A DNA stretch of 64,000 nt, taken from contig NC_049980.1 of assembly GCF_000003815.2 (NCBI RefSeq), forward strand, positions 8,345,692 through 8,409,691, given 5' to 3'. This document shows positions 41,791 to 53,025 of the stretch, piece after piece (position 1 is the first letter of the stretch; the number at the start of each line of letters is the position of its first letter). The notes beneath the pieces are model-generated. The model was not told the origin of the DNA. It saw only the letters and a list, made by a program, of their open reading frames with translations, and ran no database searches. The translations under genes and the position numbers were made by a program. This DNA is from Branchiostoma floridae. Its lineage: Eukaryota > Chordata > Leptocardii > Amphioxiformes > Branchiostomatidae.

Positions 41791-44700
41791 GCCCTACTTT
41801 CTTCAATCAAACATCTTGCAAACCTAATGACACAAATAATTATTGTAAGTTTTCAACATTAGAAAGATTCTTTCCTATTACATGGATATCTATCGCTAGT
41901 CTGTAGCTTTATATGTCTTCAAAGGATGCAAAAAATATGTGATGAAAAAGAGACCACTAGTACTTTTGATATAGGACAGCAGCATTTATGTCCAAATATT
42001 CATGTTTGATATACATAATTTTTCTCATCCAGTGATAAATTGCATATGAAAAAGGTCACTAGAACTGAAATCCTTCGTGCCCTTTGTGCTCTCATTGACG
42101 ATTGTTTTGTAGCAGCGTCACGCGGCGACAAGTATAGGTATTGCAGATGTTAAAGTTATTTGATTCCAAGTTCGGGAAAGTATGTGTTTGCAATACAAAA
42201 CCACAAAAAATAGACGTTTTTTGGGAGGAGCGTTAGGCATTGGCAATTAGAACTTCGATTACCCGTATGGCAACGAAACTTTGGTAATTGATAACCGGTA
42301 TCTTTCCTAATCTTGATTGAAAACAACGCATTTCATGAAGACCCTTGGTATTTTGAGATGGCATGGCAGAAGGCGCGCCTTTTACGTCAACCGCATCATT
42401 TTGTCAATTTCTAAAAGTGTGTAACACGGACTCCAAACTACAGTATGATTTTTCTGTTGCCCGAACATGATGTAGTGACAACGTAAGCAGCACCCTGTAG
42501 CTTTTCTAGAAACCGGGTTGTGACGTCCTGTAACGTAACGTCTGAATGTTGTTTGCTTCGGAGGCTTTTCCATGATACAGGAAGGACGTCTGCTGTTCTG
42601 TTATCAATGCTGTACGGCGATGAAGGATGTTTGGCGCATTAGTGTTGCAACTTGCTATATGTAGAATAGTGGGGGATATATAATGATATTTACGACGGGT
42701 AAACAAACCTTTTCTTGGTGCTGAATACAATCCACAAGCAGGCAAACACACCTGTCCTTGGTACTAAACACCATCCACGCACCTGTGGTCCGCGAACATC
42801 ATCCACACACAAACACATCTGTCCTTGGTACTGAACACCATTCACGCACCCGCGGTCACAGCTGCATGTCCACGAACATCATACACACACAAACAAACAC
42901 ACCTGCCCTGGTGCTGAAAACGGTTATTGCAGCTGTCAACGAACGCCATCCACACACATGTAAACATACTCGAACGTGGTGACAAGCATCGCCCAGCTGC
43001 AATTGATTTTAAACGTATCTACTATTTTATTCTACTTCATATTTGTACAATTTTGTATTGTGTATGTATGTGGTGACGATATTAGCCTGTTTTCATCAGA
43101 TTATCAAAACCTACTAACGTTATTCTGCACTATCACTTCCTGTGGCAGCACGAAAAAAATCAGAAAGTGATCGCTAAAAACAAATGCAAACTTTGTGTGA
43201 AAATCAGGTAAGGCTTTGAACGGGATTTACTAGCTTACTTGATATCTTATTCAACATCCACAGAATAAAAGCTACCTAACACGAAGAAACGATCGGTCCA
43301 TTAGGACGTATATTATCATTGCCTTCTCCTGATACTGACCAGCAGCTGTCCGCCTCTAAACTCCAGTTATGTTTTCACAGCTCGTTATCGTGACATTTAT
43401 TGTGCCGTGCTCCGTCGTTTGCGTTTGACAAATGACATCTGTCTAACGAGGCAGCTGTGAAGGAGGCCCAAATTGTTACCATAGAAGTGAAACACTTGTC
43501 AACATCGATACGTCATCAACAAGCGATAGAAATAGAGATTCTGAATAATATTCTTCGATGATAGACATTTTCTTGCAAATCTTGGATCTAACGCTACCTT
43601 TACATACACGCAAAGCAAGACATCTAATCTGAAAGATGTATACGAAAGGATGATTTGTGATACTCTTATTTTTCCGCCGTTTTCCTAGACGGTTCACTGA
43701 CCGAGCTAGGCGATGTTTGCACAGCATTACGTCATGTTTGACAGCGTTTGGGCACAGCGCTAGCTGCCGGGCACTACTGTCATGTTTCGTACGCTTCTTT
43801 GAAGAAGAGTTCCCCAGTGACCCAGCGTGCTGCTACGTCTACCGGCCGAGTGAAAAACGACCCCAAAGTCACGACCCAATGTACCGCTGCCCAGTGAAAT
43901 ACGACCCCAATGTCATAACCCCCAAGTCCCAAGGTCCAACGTTAGAGTATAGCGTGTGCCGCAGTTTAGCAGCGTAAAAATGGCAATAAACAAGCGGCGT
44001 AAGTGTACAAACTCTGTGGTAGTATGAAAGGAATTTATCATCCATAATAAGGGGTATTTAGTGGGTTAGAGAATTAAAATAGCCCTGTTAGAGACAGGAA
44101 AGGGGGATATCAACTATCAAAGATAGCCCTGCAATTCTGCCTGGTATCCTTTTACGGCAGAGATAAGAATAACCCGGGACGGACCTGCCCACGGGACCGT
44201 TGCAATGTTTCAATGTCGATTCTAAACGGCGGTATAAGTTGGGTAATAAGGTATAAGGGGGAAATAGTCATCAGTCGAGGTTTTGAACTTGTTGCTGTGG
44301 ATGCAAGTACTGACTGGGTACAAGAAGACAATTTTGGAAAATTCATGATTTGAAACCTTGAGACTAAAGAAATACAAAAACGGATAAAAATTTGTTATTG
44401 GTCAGATCAACTTAGACTTATTATATGGCAGCCATGTATTTATTATGTGAATGTGCCCTGTATAATGAACGCAAAGGGTCCGATAACGTTAACGTAAACA
44501 ACAAATTTACATTCAGCGTTAGCAGTACACAGTTCCGGACGCTCCACCACCCCTTAGTCATCGGAGCTGGTCTCCGCATGATGCAGGCCGAGCTGGTATA
44601 TCAAACTTGGCATTAACATTCTCTCATCCCTGCTAGGAAACTACAGCCATACGTCAGACCCCGTTTAACCCATTTACAGTCATAGGGACACGGCGAGGGA

Positions 44701-46130
44701 ACCCGTGAAAAGGTAAAGTGTCATTCCTGTCATGTGTTGTCCTTGTGTAAGACACTGAGTTTATACGGGAGGGGGGTATGCTGGTATGTATGTCTCCTAT
44801 GCCGTATTGCCATAGGGCATGCTACGTGCTCCACCACTGTTATTTCTGGGCATTATGGTATCACTTACGGCATTAACAACCTTCAGGTCTATTTATGATA
44901 AGAATATCTCCCTGACTTGTTACTTGTGACCTGACGGTCGAGGTCACAATGACCAAAAAATGTAATAACATTTTCATGCGACCAGGAAATATGCATATAT
45001 GCTTTATAGCAAATTGGTAGATGGTGACGTATAAATGAAATAGTGAATGATATAATTTCGTCAACAATTGTGCAAAAGAATGATATCATAATCTTAGCGA
45101 GTTACCACTTCTAACAACAGAGGAGAGGAGTAACAACTGCAGAGACAAAAGATATAACGATATATGATTGACTGTAATGTCCACCTGCTTGCGGCACAAG
45201 ATCATCATGAGGTTTTGTCATCATCAATCAAGTTTTGATGACGTCAGTAAAGTCCTGGTCATAGATTTGTTTTACGATCGTATAAATTGAGGTCAAGATC
45301 TAGTCGTGCCGTGTCGTACAAAATTCAGCTATCTTGTTAATACCGAAAATGTAAGATTCTTGTCAGCCTATTTTTAAGTACTACTAATAAGACATCGTAA
45401 TGGCCGGACGAATGAGACCGCGCCTTACGTCACTCAAAATGGCACATTCTTGAGTGTTTGCGTCACGTGATTTAATTTTCTGAGTGCTAGCGTCCTGGAT
45501 AAACGATTTATTTTGACGAAACGGACTGCAAATACATTTTATGCTAAACGCGATATTAACGGCAGCAATATGAGATGTATTGCCAAGTAAGGAAGCCATA
45601 GTGGTGCGTATGAACTTCGATGGATATATGATATATATCAAAGTAATGTAATGTTATCTAATCTTGCCGAACACGAATATTCACTTGTTTACGGAAGGTG
45701 ATCATGAATTTCTAAAGATATTCAACGTTACATGTGTGTTCTCTTTAATTTACATAGGATGCAATACCTCCCACAACGGCTCTGTCTCTGAATGATGACG
45801 TGTACTTCAGCTTCAGTCCAACACGATATTGTGTAACATTGAAATATGATATCTATAACGTTATAGCATATGTTCGCTCTATTCGCGTAAATGCCACCTA
45901 AGTTTGATTTGTTTTTGTGTCGCTTTTTCTAATATTCTTTTACTTGAAATATCACTCGTCAACTTATACAAAATCTACAACAAAAGACAGCTTCTGTTTG
46001 AATTAGAATGTGAAATTCAACATTGACTAGATTTAGATCAGTCCTAAATTGATGTCGAGTGTTCAAAGTCCGACAGTATCACTGTATCTCCAATTAACAA
46101 ATTCCACCACTAACCCTGGTAATGATCTGA
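41791..46130. other. Intergenic stretch without recognised genes
   Basis: Contains RE1-like repeats (42711-42920) and one palindromic CRE TGACGTCA (45239-45246). The open frame 43657-43977 includes a short imperfect repeat (CGACCCCAAAGTCA / CGACCCCAATGTCA) and matches no family I know. Nothing else seen. Confidence 0.5.
42711..42975 (-). repeat. RE1/NRSE-like tandem repeat, cluster 2
   Basis: Three to four degenerate units of roughly 65-80 bp. Each has a core close to CCTGTCCTTGGTGCTGAA (42711-42724, 42751-42769, 42819-42836, 42901-42920) followed by CACCATCCACGCACC-like or AACATCATCCACACAC sequence. The reverse complement of the core is near-consensus RE1 (TTCAGCACCAAGGACAG). Confidence 0.6.
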
Positions 46131-46132
46131 TA

Positions 46133-46710
46133 CGAGGGGCGTTCAATAAATAATGCCCCTGACCCATTTTCCATAGCAGGAGATTAATGAAACTTGGCAC
46201 GGTTATTAGTCTTTCTCTTCATAGGAACCACCCAGAGTTTTGCATTTCTCCTATCGTTTGATCCAGCTCTGGACACCGTTTTTGTAGGACACCCCAGGTT
46301 GGTCCTCCAACAGATGCCCCATCAATGGCAGAAGAGGGACGACCAGGTCTGGGAGCTGTTTTCACAGACTTCCGGCCATGTTTGAAATCAGGATGCCAGC
46401 GTTTTACAAGGTCATATGATGGGGCATCATAACCATAAGTTTCTTTCATTTCATCAAAAGTCTTCTTTGGTGTGCGTCCTTTCAAATACAAAAACCGGAT
46501 CACTGCGCGACACTCAACTGGCTCCATTTCACACATGGTCCATTACACACCTGACTCTGTTCAAACACAAGTAAATCAGAAACCACAATTAGTTCACAAC
46601 TGTTTTTTGCAGCATAACCCATAGAGATATGAATCATTACACATACAAAATTTCATTTAGATGAAACAACTGAAAGTGGGTCAGGGGCATTACTTATTGA
46701 ACGCCCCTCG
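46133..46710 (-). mobile_element. Mariner-family transposon, internally deleted (578 bp)
   Basis: Terminal inverted repeats of 34 bp, 33 matching, beginning CGAGGGGCGTTCAATAAATA, flanked by TA target duplications (46131-46132 and 46711-46712). The minus-strand frame 46536-46219 encodes the N-terminal helix-turn-helix of a mariner transposase (CRAVIRFLYLKGRTPKKTFD, then APSYDLVKRW, RPGRPSSA) and then runs into the opposite terminus; the DDD catalytic domain is gone. A non-autonomous deletion derivative, young judging by terminal identity. Confidence 0.92.
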
Positions 46711-46911
46711 TAGTTGGGGGTATCAATGATAAATTCCCGCGAGATATATGATAATGTGTAACAGTACTTAGCATGCACAAGACATGTTATGTATGCATTG
46801 CAATCTCAGTCCTGTAATACGTTGTTAGTAATAAACCTAATAGTATGTTGAAAATTGTTAGATATCAACATGCACTGAAAATGGGCCATCGTTCTATAGT
46901 TCGTTAACTGC

Positions 46912-47022
46912 ATCTGTATCTGTATCTGTATCTATATAGCCGGTATAACCGCCATTCGGCGTAACACACCAGCTTCGCAGGCACGCGGCGCGGCAGCAGC
47001 TGGTTATATTACACTGAACGAT
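46912..47022 (-). mobile_element. CR1-type LINE 3' tail
   Basis: Nearly identical to 13012-13118: (TGTATC)n followed by AGCCGGTATAACCGCCATTC and GGCGTAACACACCAGCTTCG. Only about 110 bp of the 3'UTR and tail are retained, an extreme 5' truncation. Confidence 0.9.
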
Positions 47023-47299
47023 CCCTGCATGTTGCGATCCTTCTGTTGTTGAACAGTTCAAGTTTTCTTATTCAAAGGGCGATGAACCCTATGCCCTTGG
47101 CACGGACGCCTATGGTTTTAGACAGATTTGCTAACGTTGTAGAAAAGATCTCTAGTAGCTAGCGAAAGTCAATGACGATATGATTGATGATATTTTACAA
47201 TGAACCAATATTTGTCGAGAGGGACCAACACGACTTTACCATTTCCAATGTTAAATTGAGTGCTAGGAGGGTCAGTCCGTGAACAGTTTCATCAGGTGG

Positions 47300-47420
47300 G
47301 TACGTCACTGAATAAAGAGACTCTTTTTACACAACCAGTGCTTTATTCTCACGGACGTTTCGGTGACCGTCTGTCACCTTCTTCAGGGCAGTTCTGACTG
47401 GTTCACATTGTACTGCAGGA
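47300..47420 (-). ncRNA. Hammerhead-ribozyme-like motif in a retroelement fragment
   Basis: On the minus strand 47386-47354 reads CTGAAGA, then GGTGAC-AGAC-GTCACC-like hairpin (a 6-bp stem), then GAAAC and GTC. This is the order of the hammerhead catalytic core (CUGANGA, stem II, GAAA, then a UH cleavage site), and ACGT after GAA is palindromic as in dimeric hammerheads of Penelope-like elements. Stem I pairing is poor here, so activity is doubtful. The same string is widespread in invertebrate repeats, so a repeat origin is certain and a ribozyme origin is inferred. Confidence 0.4.
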
Positions 47421-48512
47421 CAGATGTCGCTGCTCACAGTTCAGATGCGGTCACAAAACGAAAAGTATTTACATATGTACAGACAGCTTTATGCACCTAT
47501 TTACAAGGGAGGGTCAGTGCATTTTAGGAGGGTCAGTGCATTTACATGTTGATTTATAGAGATCAATATGCTGCTTTTGGCCCTGACGGATCTACCGTCC
47601 CCTCCCCATCCCCTGTACGGTAACTCGCCTCCTCTCCCCGGCTGTAGTGACAAACGTGTAGCGATGTCCTGTCGCGCCGACATGCCGCACGAATGTGTCA
47701 GCATGTTGACAGCCCTGTGTGGACTGGACTTCGACGTGTGAAGTTGACCTCGTGCACCAGCGCCTTTAAAGATGGTCTCGGTCTTCAACATTGCCTTTAT
47801 CATCGTACAACAGTGAGAAACATCTTTAGAATGTGCAGCCACTTACGGAAATAATGGCGCCTCACCAATTTCACATTGTGGAAAAAACTAAACTTTACGT
47901 AGCCAATTTCACGTGTCTTTCCATTTAATTTTTTTTGCTGTCAACAATGATATTTGTACATTAACAAATTAATCCGATTTTAGACGGTCATAATTTTGTG
48001 TTGAACCATTATATCGAAAATCAGTTGATCCTCCTAGCATGTTCTGTCAGCCTGAAAATTTTCATCGAAAATATTTTTGTTTGATTTTTTACCCCTCCCC
48101 CTTGTTCAAGACACAAAATTTCTTAATGATTTAGATGGTGATAGGTTTGAAGCCGGTATAGAGTTACCATACCAGAATGGCTAACAAAGAATCAAAATAT
48201 ATACTACAGACGCCACCTCAGATGTACCGATATTTCCTCTGGCCCATGGATTATAATGGTGTCTTGCCATAGATGATCCACTGCAAGGTTACAACATATA
48301 ACGTTACACACCGTTTTACCAAACCGTGTAGCCGACGTAATTGATCAGTTCCAGTAACCGTTAATCATACCTGCGAATAGTCATACCAGGATATAGATAT
48401 GTCATCTGTCAATGTCAAACCGTTTAGGGAATAACCATATCGCCCTCTGACGATACTTGCCCGTTAGACGTTACGTTGATGAGTACATCTGATAGCATGT
48501 AGCCTCTGTGCG

Positions 48513-48619
48513 ATGGGCAATATTGGCCTCACTACGCGCAGGAAGTCAAACATAGAAGATTCGGATCTTGGCGACGTGGACACACCGTTAATGCCGGAAG
48601 TGGAATCTCAGCTAAATCG
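48513..48619 (+). CDS. Hydrolase gene, predicted exon 1
   Basis: Encodes 35 residues plus CG: MGNIGLTTRRKSNIEDSD, then LGDVDTPLMPEVESQLN. The leftover CG joins A50171 to give Arg, followed by KFK and M at 50181, all in frame. Gly2 with a basic patch suggests membrane targeting, but residue 6 is Leu, not the Ser/Thr preferred for N-myristoylation. Not confirmed by any homology I can recall. Confidence 0.45.
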
Positions 48620-51574
48620 GTAAATATTGTATAGAAATATGGACTGTTTGGTCGGAACAGATCCTTGGAAGAATTCTTTTTATACAAATGGCTGATAAAG
48701 GCTTAGGAGCGCACGTACCTACTGACCTTGAAATTGATATTATGTGATATCATTATTATAACCGTGGTTACAATATTTTCCTCTTTGTGCTTTAAAAACT
48801 ACATATAAATACGGTATATGGCATTCATAATCACAGTGCGTGTGTGTGTGTGTGTATGTGTGTGTGTGTGGGGAGGGGGGTATTTGTGTGAGTGTGCGTG
48901 TGTGAACGCTGGTTAAGTTTCTAGATCAACAGTTCATGGAAACCATTCCTGTCGTTCAGTTATACTCTTTTAATCTCTTTCCAAATCCTGTTTGATATCT
49001 TTCCTTCTACCTTGGCGATCCATTTAGTTCGTTCCTCTGTACGCGTGCATTTAACGTGAGCTAAGCGTGCGCCACAACTCAACATTGTATCCATCTCAGT
49101 TGTCTTCATTTTTACCACATTAAATTTAAATTCTTCAAAAGTTCTTTTCATGACCTAATCATCCTAACCATGTCCTCTTATACCTGATGTAATCTGCAGC
49201 CTTTTGTGGTCGTACATTCGGTGGGCTCAATATGGTGGGCGGACGAAGGGTCATGAGTTCCTATCCCTCGCTTTATACTGCACATGATGGATATCATTTT
49301 CTTAGTTAAATGGCAATGCAGCAATCATGTGTCCTCTCTGTGTACCTTTCTGATTAAGTGGTGATTTGTGATGGACACAGGCTATAGTTAACGTTACTAT
49401 ATTTCATTTTTCGAACAGTGACGGTTTTTAAAGGCATACCTCCGAATATTCGATGTCTTGCTGCACAATTTGGAGGTATGTCTAGCCTGTCACTGTTCGA
49501 AGAATATTGTAGTAAATAACTTAAACTATTTAATAACTGTATTCATACGTGACTGATGAACCTCTCCAATGGGACCCAGACTATGTTTTCACCTTCCCAA
49601 CTGACCCAATCCGATTATGCTTGTCCTAAGATCCCGTGACAGTGCGGGTCCCACGGGTCTGTCCTAATAATAAAACATCCCCGATCACTCGTGATATAAG
49701 CGCGGCACAGCATGAGCATGTGTGCAGATTATCCTCTACTATATCTAGAGCGGTGATCTTTTAAGTAACTCTAATCCTGACCATTCAGAACCGCTCGGCA
49801 GCGTACTAGTATGTGGTACTCTCTAGATGCTGCTCTCATGAATTGTTTGAATATTGGGTTCACACGTGCGTATACTGTATATGCAACTCTGTATGAGATC
49901 CGTGTAGAATTCTTAACCCCTACCAGGCTGCACAAGGCGCTGGAAAAATAATAGAAATTGGACAGATGTCAGATGAGCAAGCTGTCCGAGGAGTATGGTT
50001 TACGTCCAGCTAACTCCGCTGGCATGTTATCTGGCTTTATTTGAAATTTCTTCTTTTTTTCGAGCGACATGTGGAGCCTGGTAGAGGCTAAGACATCCAT
50101 ACGAACCTCATACGGACTCATACTCACAATCGTGAACTGAACCATTGCTATTCCCGTTGTTCCCCCACAGAAAATTCAAGATGACTTCCAAATCCCTGAT
50201 GCTGATCGACGTACAGAAGTGTTTCTCGGAGGGGACGTGGGCTGACCGGTTCGGACTGGATGAGGTGCGTCAGATCCGGGAGGCGTACGACAGGTGTGTG
50301 GACGTCCTGCGCGTCACCCAGCACATTCCCACGCTGGTCACACGCACGCCCTTCCCCGGGCCGGACGGAGAGCTGGACGAGAGAGTAAAAAGGTGACCTA
50401 AGTTACGTTTTCCTCAGCAATAACAGCAAGTCACGTACTCGACTATAGCTCTAATATGACAACTAACTCCATCTAGCAGCTGTTAAAGAGAAACCATGGG
50501 GATTTCAGAGACGAAAATTGGCATGTAGCCTATAGAGACATTTGTTATAATACGATGTAACATGCATGATTACAACGTCCTACTGTGATTGTAAGTAGGT
50601 CAGAGCTAGAGGAACTGATCGTCTGAAAAACTACCATAGAGGCGGTCATCTTCAAATGAACTCAGTTGCTCAAAAAATCTTAACAACAAACTGAAGATGA
50701 TATATGTCGCCACCTTTGTGCCAAATCATTTCAAATCATTCGACTGAAAAGTGAGTTATAACACCAATTGCATTTCTTCTTGACTCACTATCGTATCTTG
50801 TGCAAAATCTTGGGTCATCTTCAAGCTGATTTACCGGTTGAAGATAACAGTATCAAAAGGCCTGGGCCAAAACAGTGTCCATCTGGCTGATCCGGGTGAC
50901 TAGTTAACGCTGGACACTGACTTGGCCCTTTTGATACTGTCTTATGCCATGGCATGTATCGGGAAAATTGCTTGGAGATTTGCTTGAAGATATCAAGAGG
51001 TCTTCAATGTATCCTCTTGAAAATGTATCATCTGTTTCGTTCTACTTTCATTTATATTGCTAATTGTGTGTAAGAACTTGAACCGAAGGTGGGGTCATGT
51101 TCAAAGATCTTACTCCTGGTGAAGTTTATTATAGCAATGTACGTTTTATTTTTGCCTTTCAGTATTACACAGGAGCGTGGAATCGAATGCTTATCAAAGC
51201 CAGGCAACTCCGTCCTACACGCGGTGGGGTTCGTCAAGTGGATGGAAGAGCGCATCAGAAATGGCAGCCGGATCATCATCATTGGCGGGAACACAACTAC
51301 GTCATGTGTGAAAACGTCGTCTGTGGCTATCGCCCGCGCTTTCCGGGCTAAGGGACTACAAGTCGTTGTCGATCTGAGCATGTGCGGGGCACGTGCGACC
51401 AATCACAAGAAGCGCTGCCCGGACTGTCTGGAGAGTTACGAGATGGATTACGACGGCCCCCTTTGCGACGCATGCGTAGATCCTGCGGTAGGCCTCCAGT
51501 CTCCCGTTGAGGCAGCAGTAAAGGAGATGAAGAAGAACGGAGTCACGGTGGTGGAGAAGTTCAAGATGTGGTGA
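48513..51574 (+). CDS. Isochorismatase-like cysteine hydrolase, whole gene (3 exons)
   Basis: Exons 48513-48619, 50171-50392 and 51163-51574 join to 246 codons. The core (from M40) belongs to the isochorismatase/nicotinamidase fold: LMLIDVQ gives the catalytic Asp, SKPGNS the catalytic Lys, and GGNTTTSCVKTSS the nucleophilic Cys, in the family's order. The core length of 207 residues is normal for the family. Substrate unknown; relatives hydrolyse nicotinamide, isochorismate or N-carbamoyl compounds. Oddities: a 39-residue N-terminal extension starting MGNIGLTTRRKS, and a C-terminal CPDC/CDAC pair that could bind zinc. Codon use of exons 2-3 is GC-rich. The first exon is predicted only by an ATG, an open frame, a GTAAAT donor and matching phase; translation could instead start at 50181. 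Confidence 0.8.
48838..48873. repeat. (TG)n microsatellite
   Basis: Interrupted TG dinucleotide repeat followed by a G run; potential Z-DNA. Confidence 0.9.
49410..49501. mobile_element. 92-bp foldback MITE
   Basis: TTCGAACAGTGACGG ... AGGCATACCTCC is mirrored by GGAGGTATGTCT ... CCTGTCACTGTTCGAA. About 30-bp arms, 28-base loop. Confidence 0.75.
50171..50392 (+). CDS. Hydrolase gene, exon 2 (catalytic Asp)
   Basis: Acceptor TTCCCCCACAG, donor GTGACC. Encodes MTSKSLMLIDVQKCFSEG and so on to DGELDERVK, with the catalytic Asp in LIDVQ. If exon 1 is not used, ATG 50181 is the start and 50171-50180 is 5'UTR. Confidence 0.85.
50455..50793. mobile_element. Old copy of the 54.2-kb mariner-like element, right half
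   Basis: Collinear with 55660-55989: TAGCAGCTGTTAAAGAGAAA / TAGCTGCTGTAAAAGAAGAA, GTCAGAGCTAGAGGAACTGA / GTCAGATCTAGAGCAACTGA, GATGATATATG, TTTGTGCCAAAT, and a decayed terminus ending ACTATCGTA / ACCCTCGTA. It lies in intron 2 of the hydrolase gene. Confidence 0.75.
50848..50939. mobile_element. 92-bp foldback MITE
   Basis: CAGTATCAAAAGGCCTGGGC ... CAGTGTCCA is mirrored by TGGACACTG ... GGCCCTTTTGATACTG. Arms about 32 bp, in the hydrolase intron 2. Confidence 0.75.
51163..51574 (+). CDS. Hydrolase gene, exon 3 (Lys, Cys nucleophile, Cys-rich tail)
   Basis: Acceptor TTTGCCTTTCAG. SITQERGIECLSKPGNS holds the catalytic Lys; RIIIIGGNTTTSCVKTSS is the strand-turn-helix with the nucleophile Cys. 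It then reads RAKGLQVVVDLSMCGAR, the usual VxVVxD strand, and a tail with CPDC and CDAC before the TGA at 51572-51574. Confidence 0.9.
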
Positions 51575-51755
51575 ACTGTAGTGTGCTGTACTGGACCAGT
51601 AGTGGAGAGAAAGTTCATTGCTGGATACTTACATCAGCACGACGCATCCTAGCCTTGGGTAGAAGTGTCTCGTCTCTGCTACATAGTGAAGACATTGGTG
51701 CACTCCTATCACAACGAGACATTCCCAAGATCCGTCCGCTATCTCGACCAGCCTA

Positions 51756-51803
51756 TGACGTCAGTTGATATCTCTAAATGACGTCAACTTTTGCCCACGT
51801 CAT
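51756..51803. promoter_or_regulatory. Two perfect CRE palindromes and a half-site
   Basis: TGACGTCA at 51756-51763 and again at 51779-51786, 23 bp apart centre to centre (about two helical turns), then CACGTCA at 51796. Located 180 bp 3' of the hydrolase stop codon. They may sit in its 3'UTR; no transcription unit starting here is recognised. Confidence 0.45.
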
Positions 51804-52435
51804 CACTAGGCTGTACAGTCTTTGGTCCCGGACGTCCTGGTCTTTGGTTGGAAGTTATGAAAAATTGAATCCTGAAGTGGTATCTGATGTTCAAAGGACT
51901 CAAATGCAAATGTTTCTCATTTGTGGGACGACCGGATCTCTGTAGGCGTGGACAAATCTCGAGCCCACTTCCTTTGCATCATGTAAATGTCTTCTACCCA
52001 AGAATAGTGAACGAAACTCTGCACGCAGATAGGCCCGTCATTAGAAAATGGCATATATTCCGTAACGAAGTTTGAACCTTTGGAACATCAACTAGAGAAA
52101 TTATCTCACGTTTACTGTATACCACACTCAGTAACATGTATATCTTTCTGCCGGATGGACCGAAGCCAAATCAAGCCGCATCTGACAAATCATAGAATTA
52201 TAGTTTACCAACTGTAGGGCGCACAAGTTTGAATTGACACGCCTATCAATGAAACTGAAACACTATTTTATCACAAAGGCTTTGACAGCATTATGCACCA
52301 AGGTAGATATACAAACAATACAGGGCGCTTTATGGGCTTTAGAACCGTTGAAAAGCCATGTTGGCTGGTAAAAGGACACTCATGTTTAAAAGGTGTGGAA
52401 CACATATCAGAGTTGATCTGCTGTGACCTTTGTTT

Positions 52436-52441
52436 AATAAA
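52436..52441 (+). terminator. Candidate poly(A) signal of the hydrolase gene
   Basis: AATAAA followed within 40 bp by TGTTGTGTCGGTGTGCATG. It would give a long 3'UTR of about 870 bases. Another AATAAA lies at about 52584. Confidence 0.3.
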
Positions 52442-53025
52442 GGCAGAGATACTTATATACATCTGTTGTGTCGGTGTGCATGTATTTATAGACTGGAAGC
52501 TTGGAATGAAAGAAATGGATAATCATATGTTTAAAATCTAGTGACTGACTTTACATAATGAAAAAAAGCAGGATATTCATTCAATAAATAGGTCATTTTA
52601 GACTAGCATTCCTTTGACAAAGAAGACTTATACTACAAGAGAACATTTCTATTCATGTCTGCAATACGCTATGTTCAATACTAGTACATCTCCTGACTGC
52701 CAAGAAAAGTGCATCTTTATGTTTACATAGTTTATTGGCGCCAAATGGCTAGAATATTGTCGAATGAAAGAAAAAAACAGCAATGGGTGTTTTGCTGTAC
52801 AAATGATAGAAGTTTACGACATATTTCCCCGTATTGTTGATCATTATAGCATGGTTATGAAATATTTCTCTCCAAAGTCGGCTGAAAATCAATGCATCAA
52901 TAAAATTTACTTGCTGTGACCACAATAGCTGTGCAGCGCAATAGTGTACTGATACAGAAGCGCCGCCTTGCGGACAAAATCATTATTACCATTATTCCAA
53001 GTGGACAGATTTTGATTTCTTGTAT

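Larger units (their letters stand above)
48620..50170 (+). other. Hydrolase gene intron 1
   Basis: Contains a (TG)n tract (48838-48873) and a foldback element (49410-49501). No other structure recognised. Confidence 0.5.

Noticed and set aside
43657..43977. 106-codon frame rich in Arg and Cys
   Set aside because: No family match; contains a short internal DNA repeat and lacks splice or promoter context.
43981..44012. Possible first exon ATGGCAATAAACAAGCGGC followed by GTAAGT
   Set aside because: Only about six codons, no acceptor partner found, no homology.
51052..51402. Minus-strand 116-codon frame
   Set aside because: Shadow of the hydrolase exon 3 on the opposite strand.
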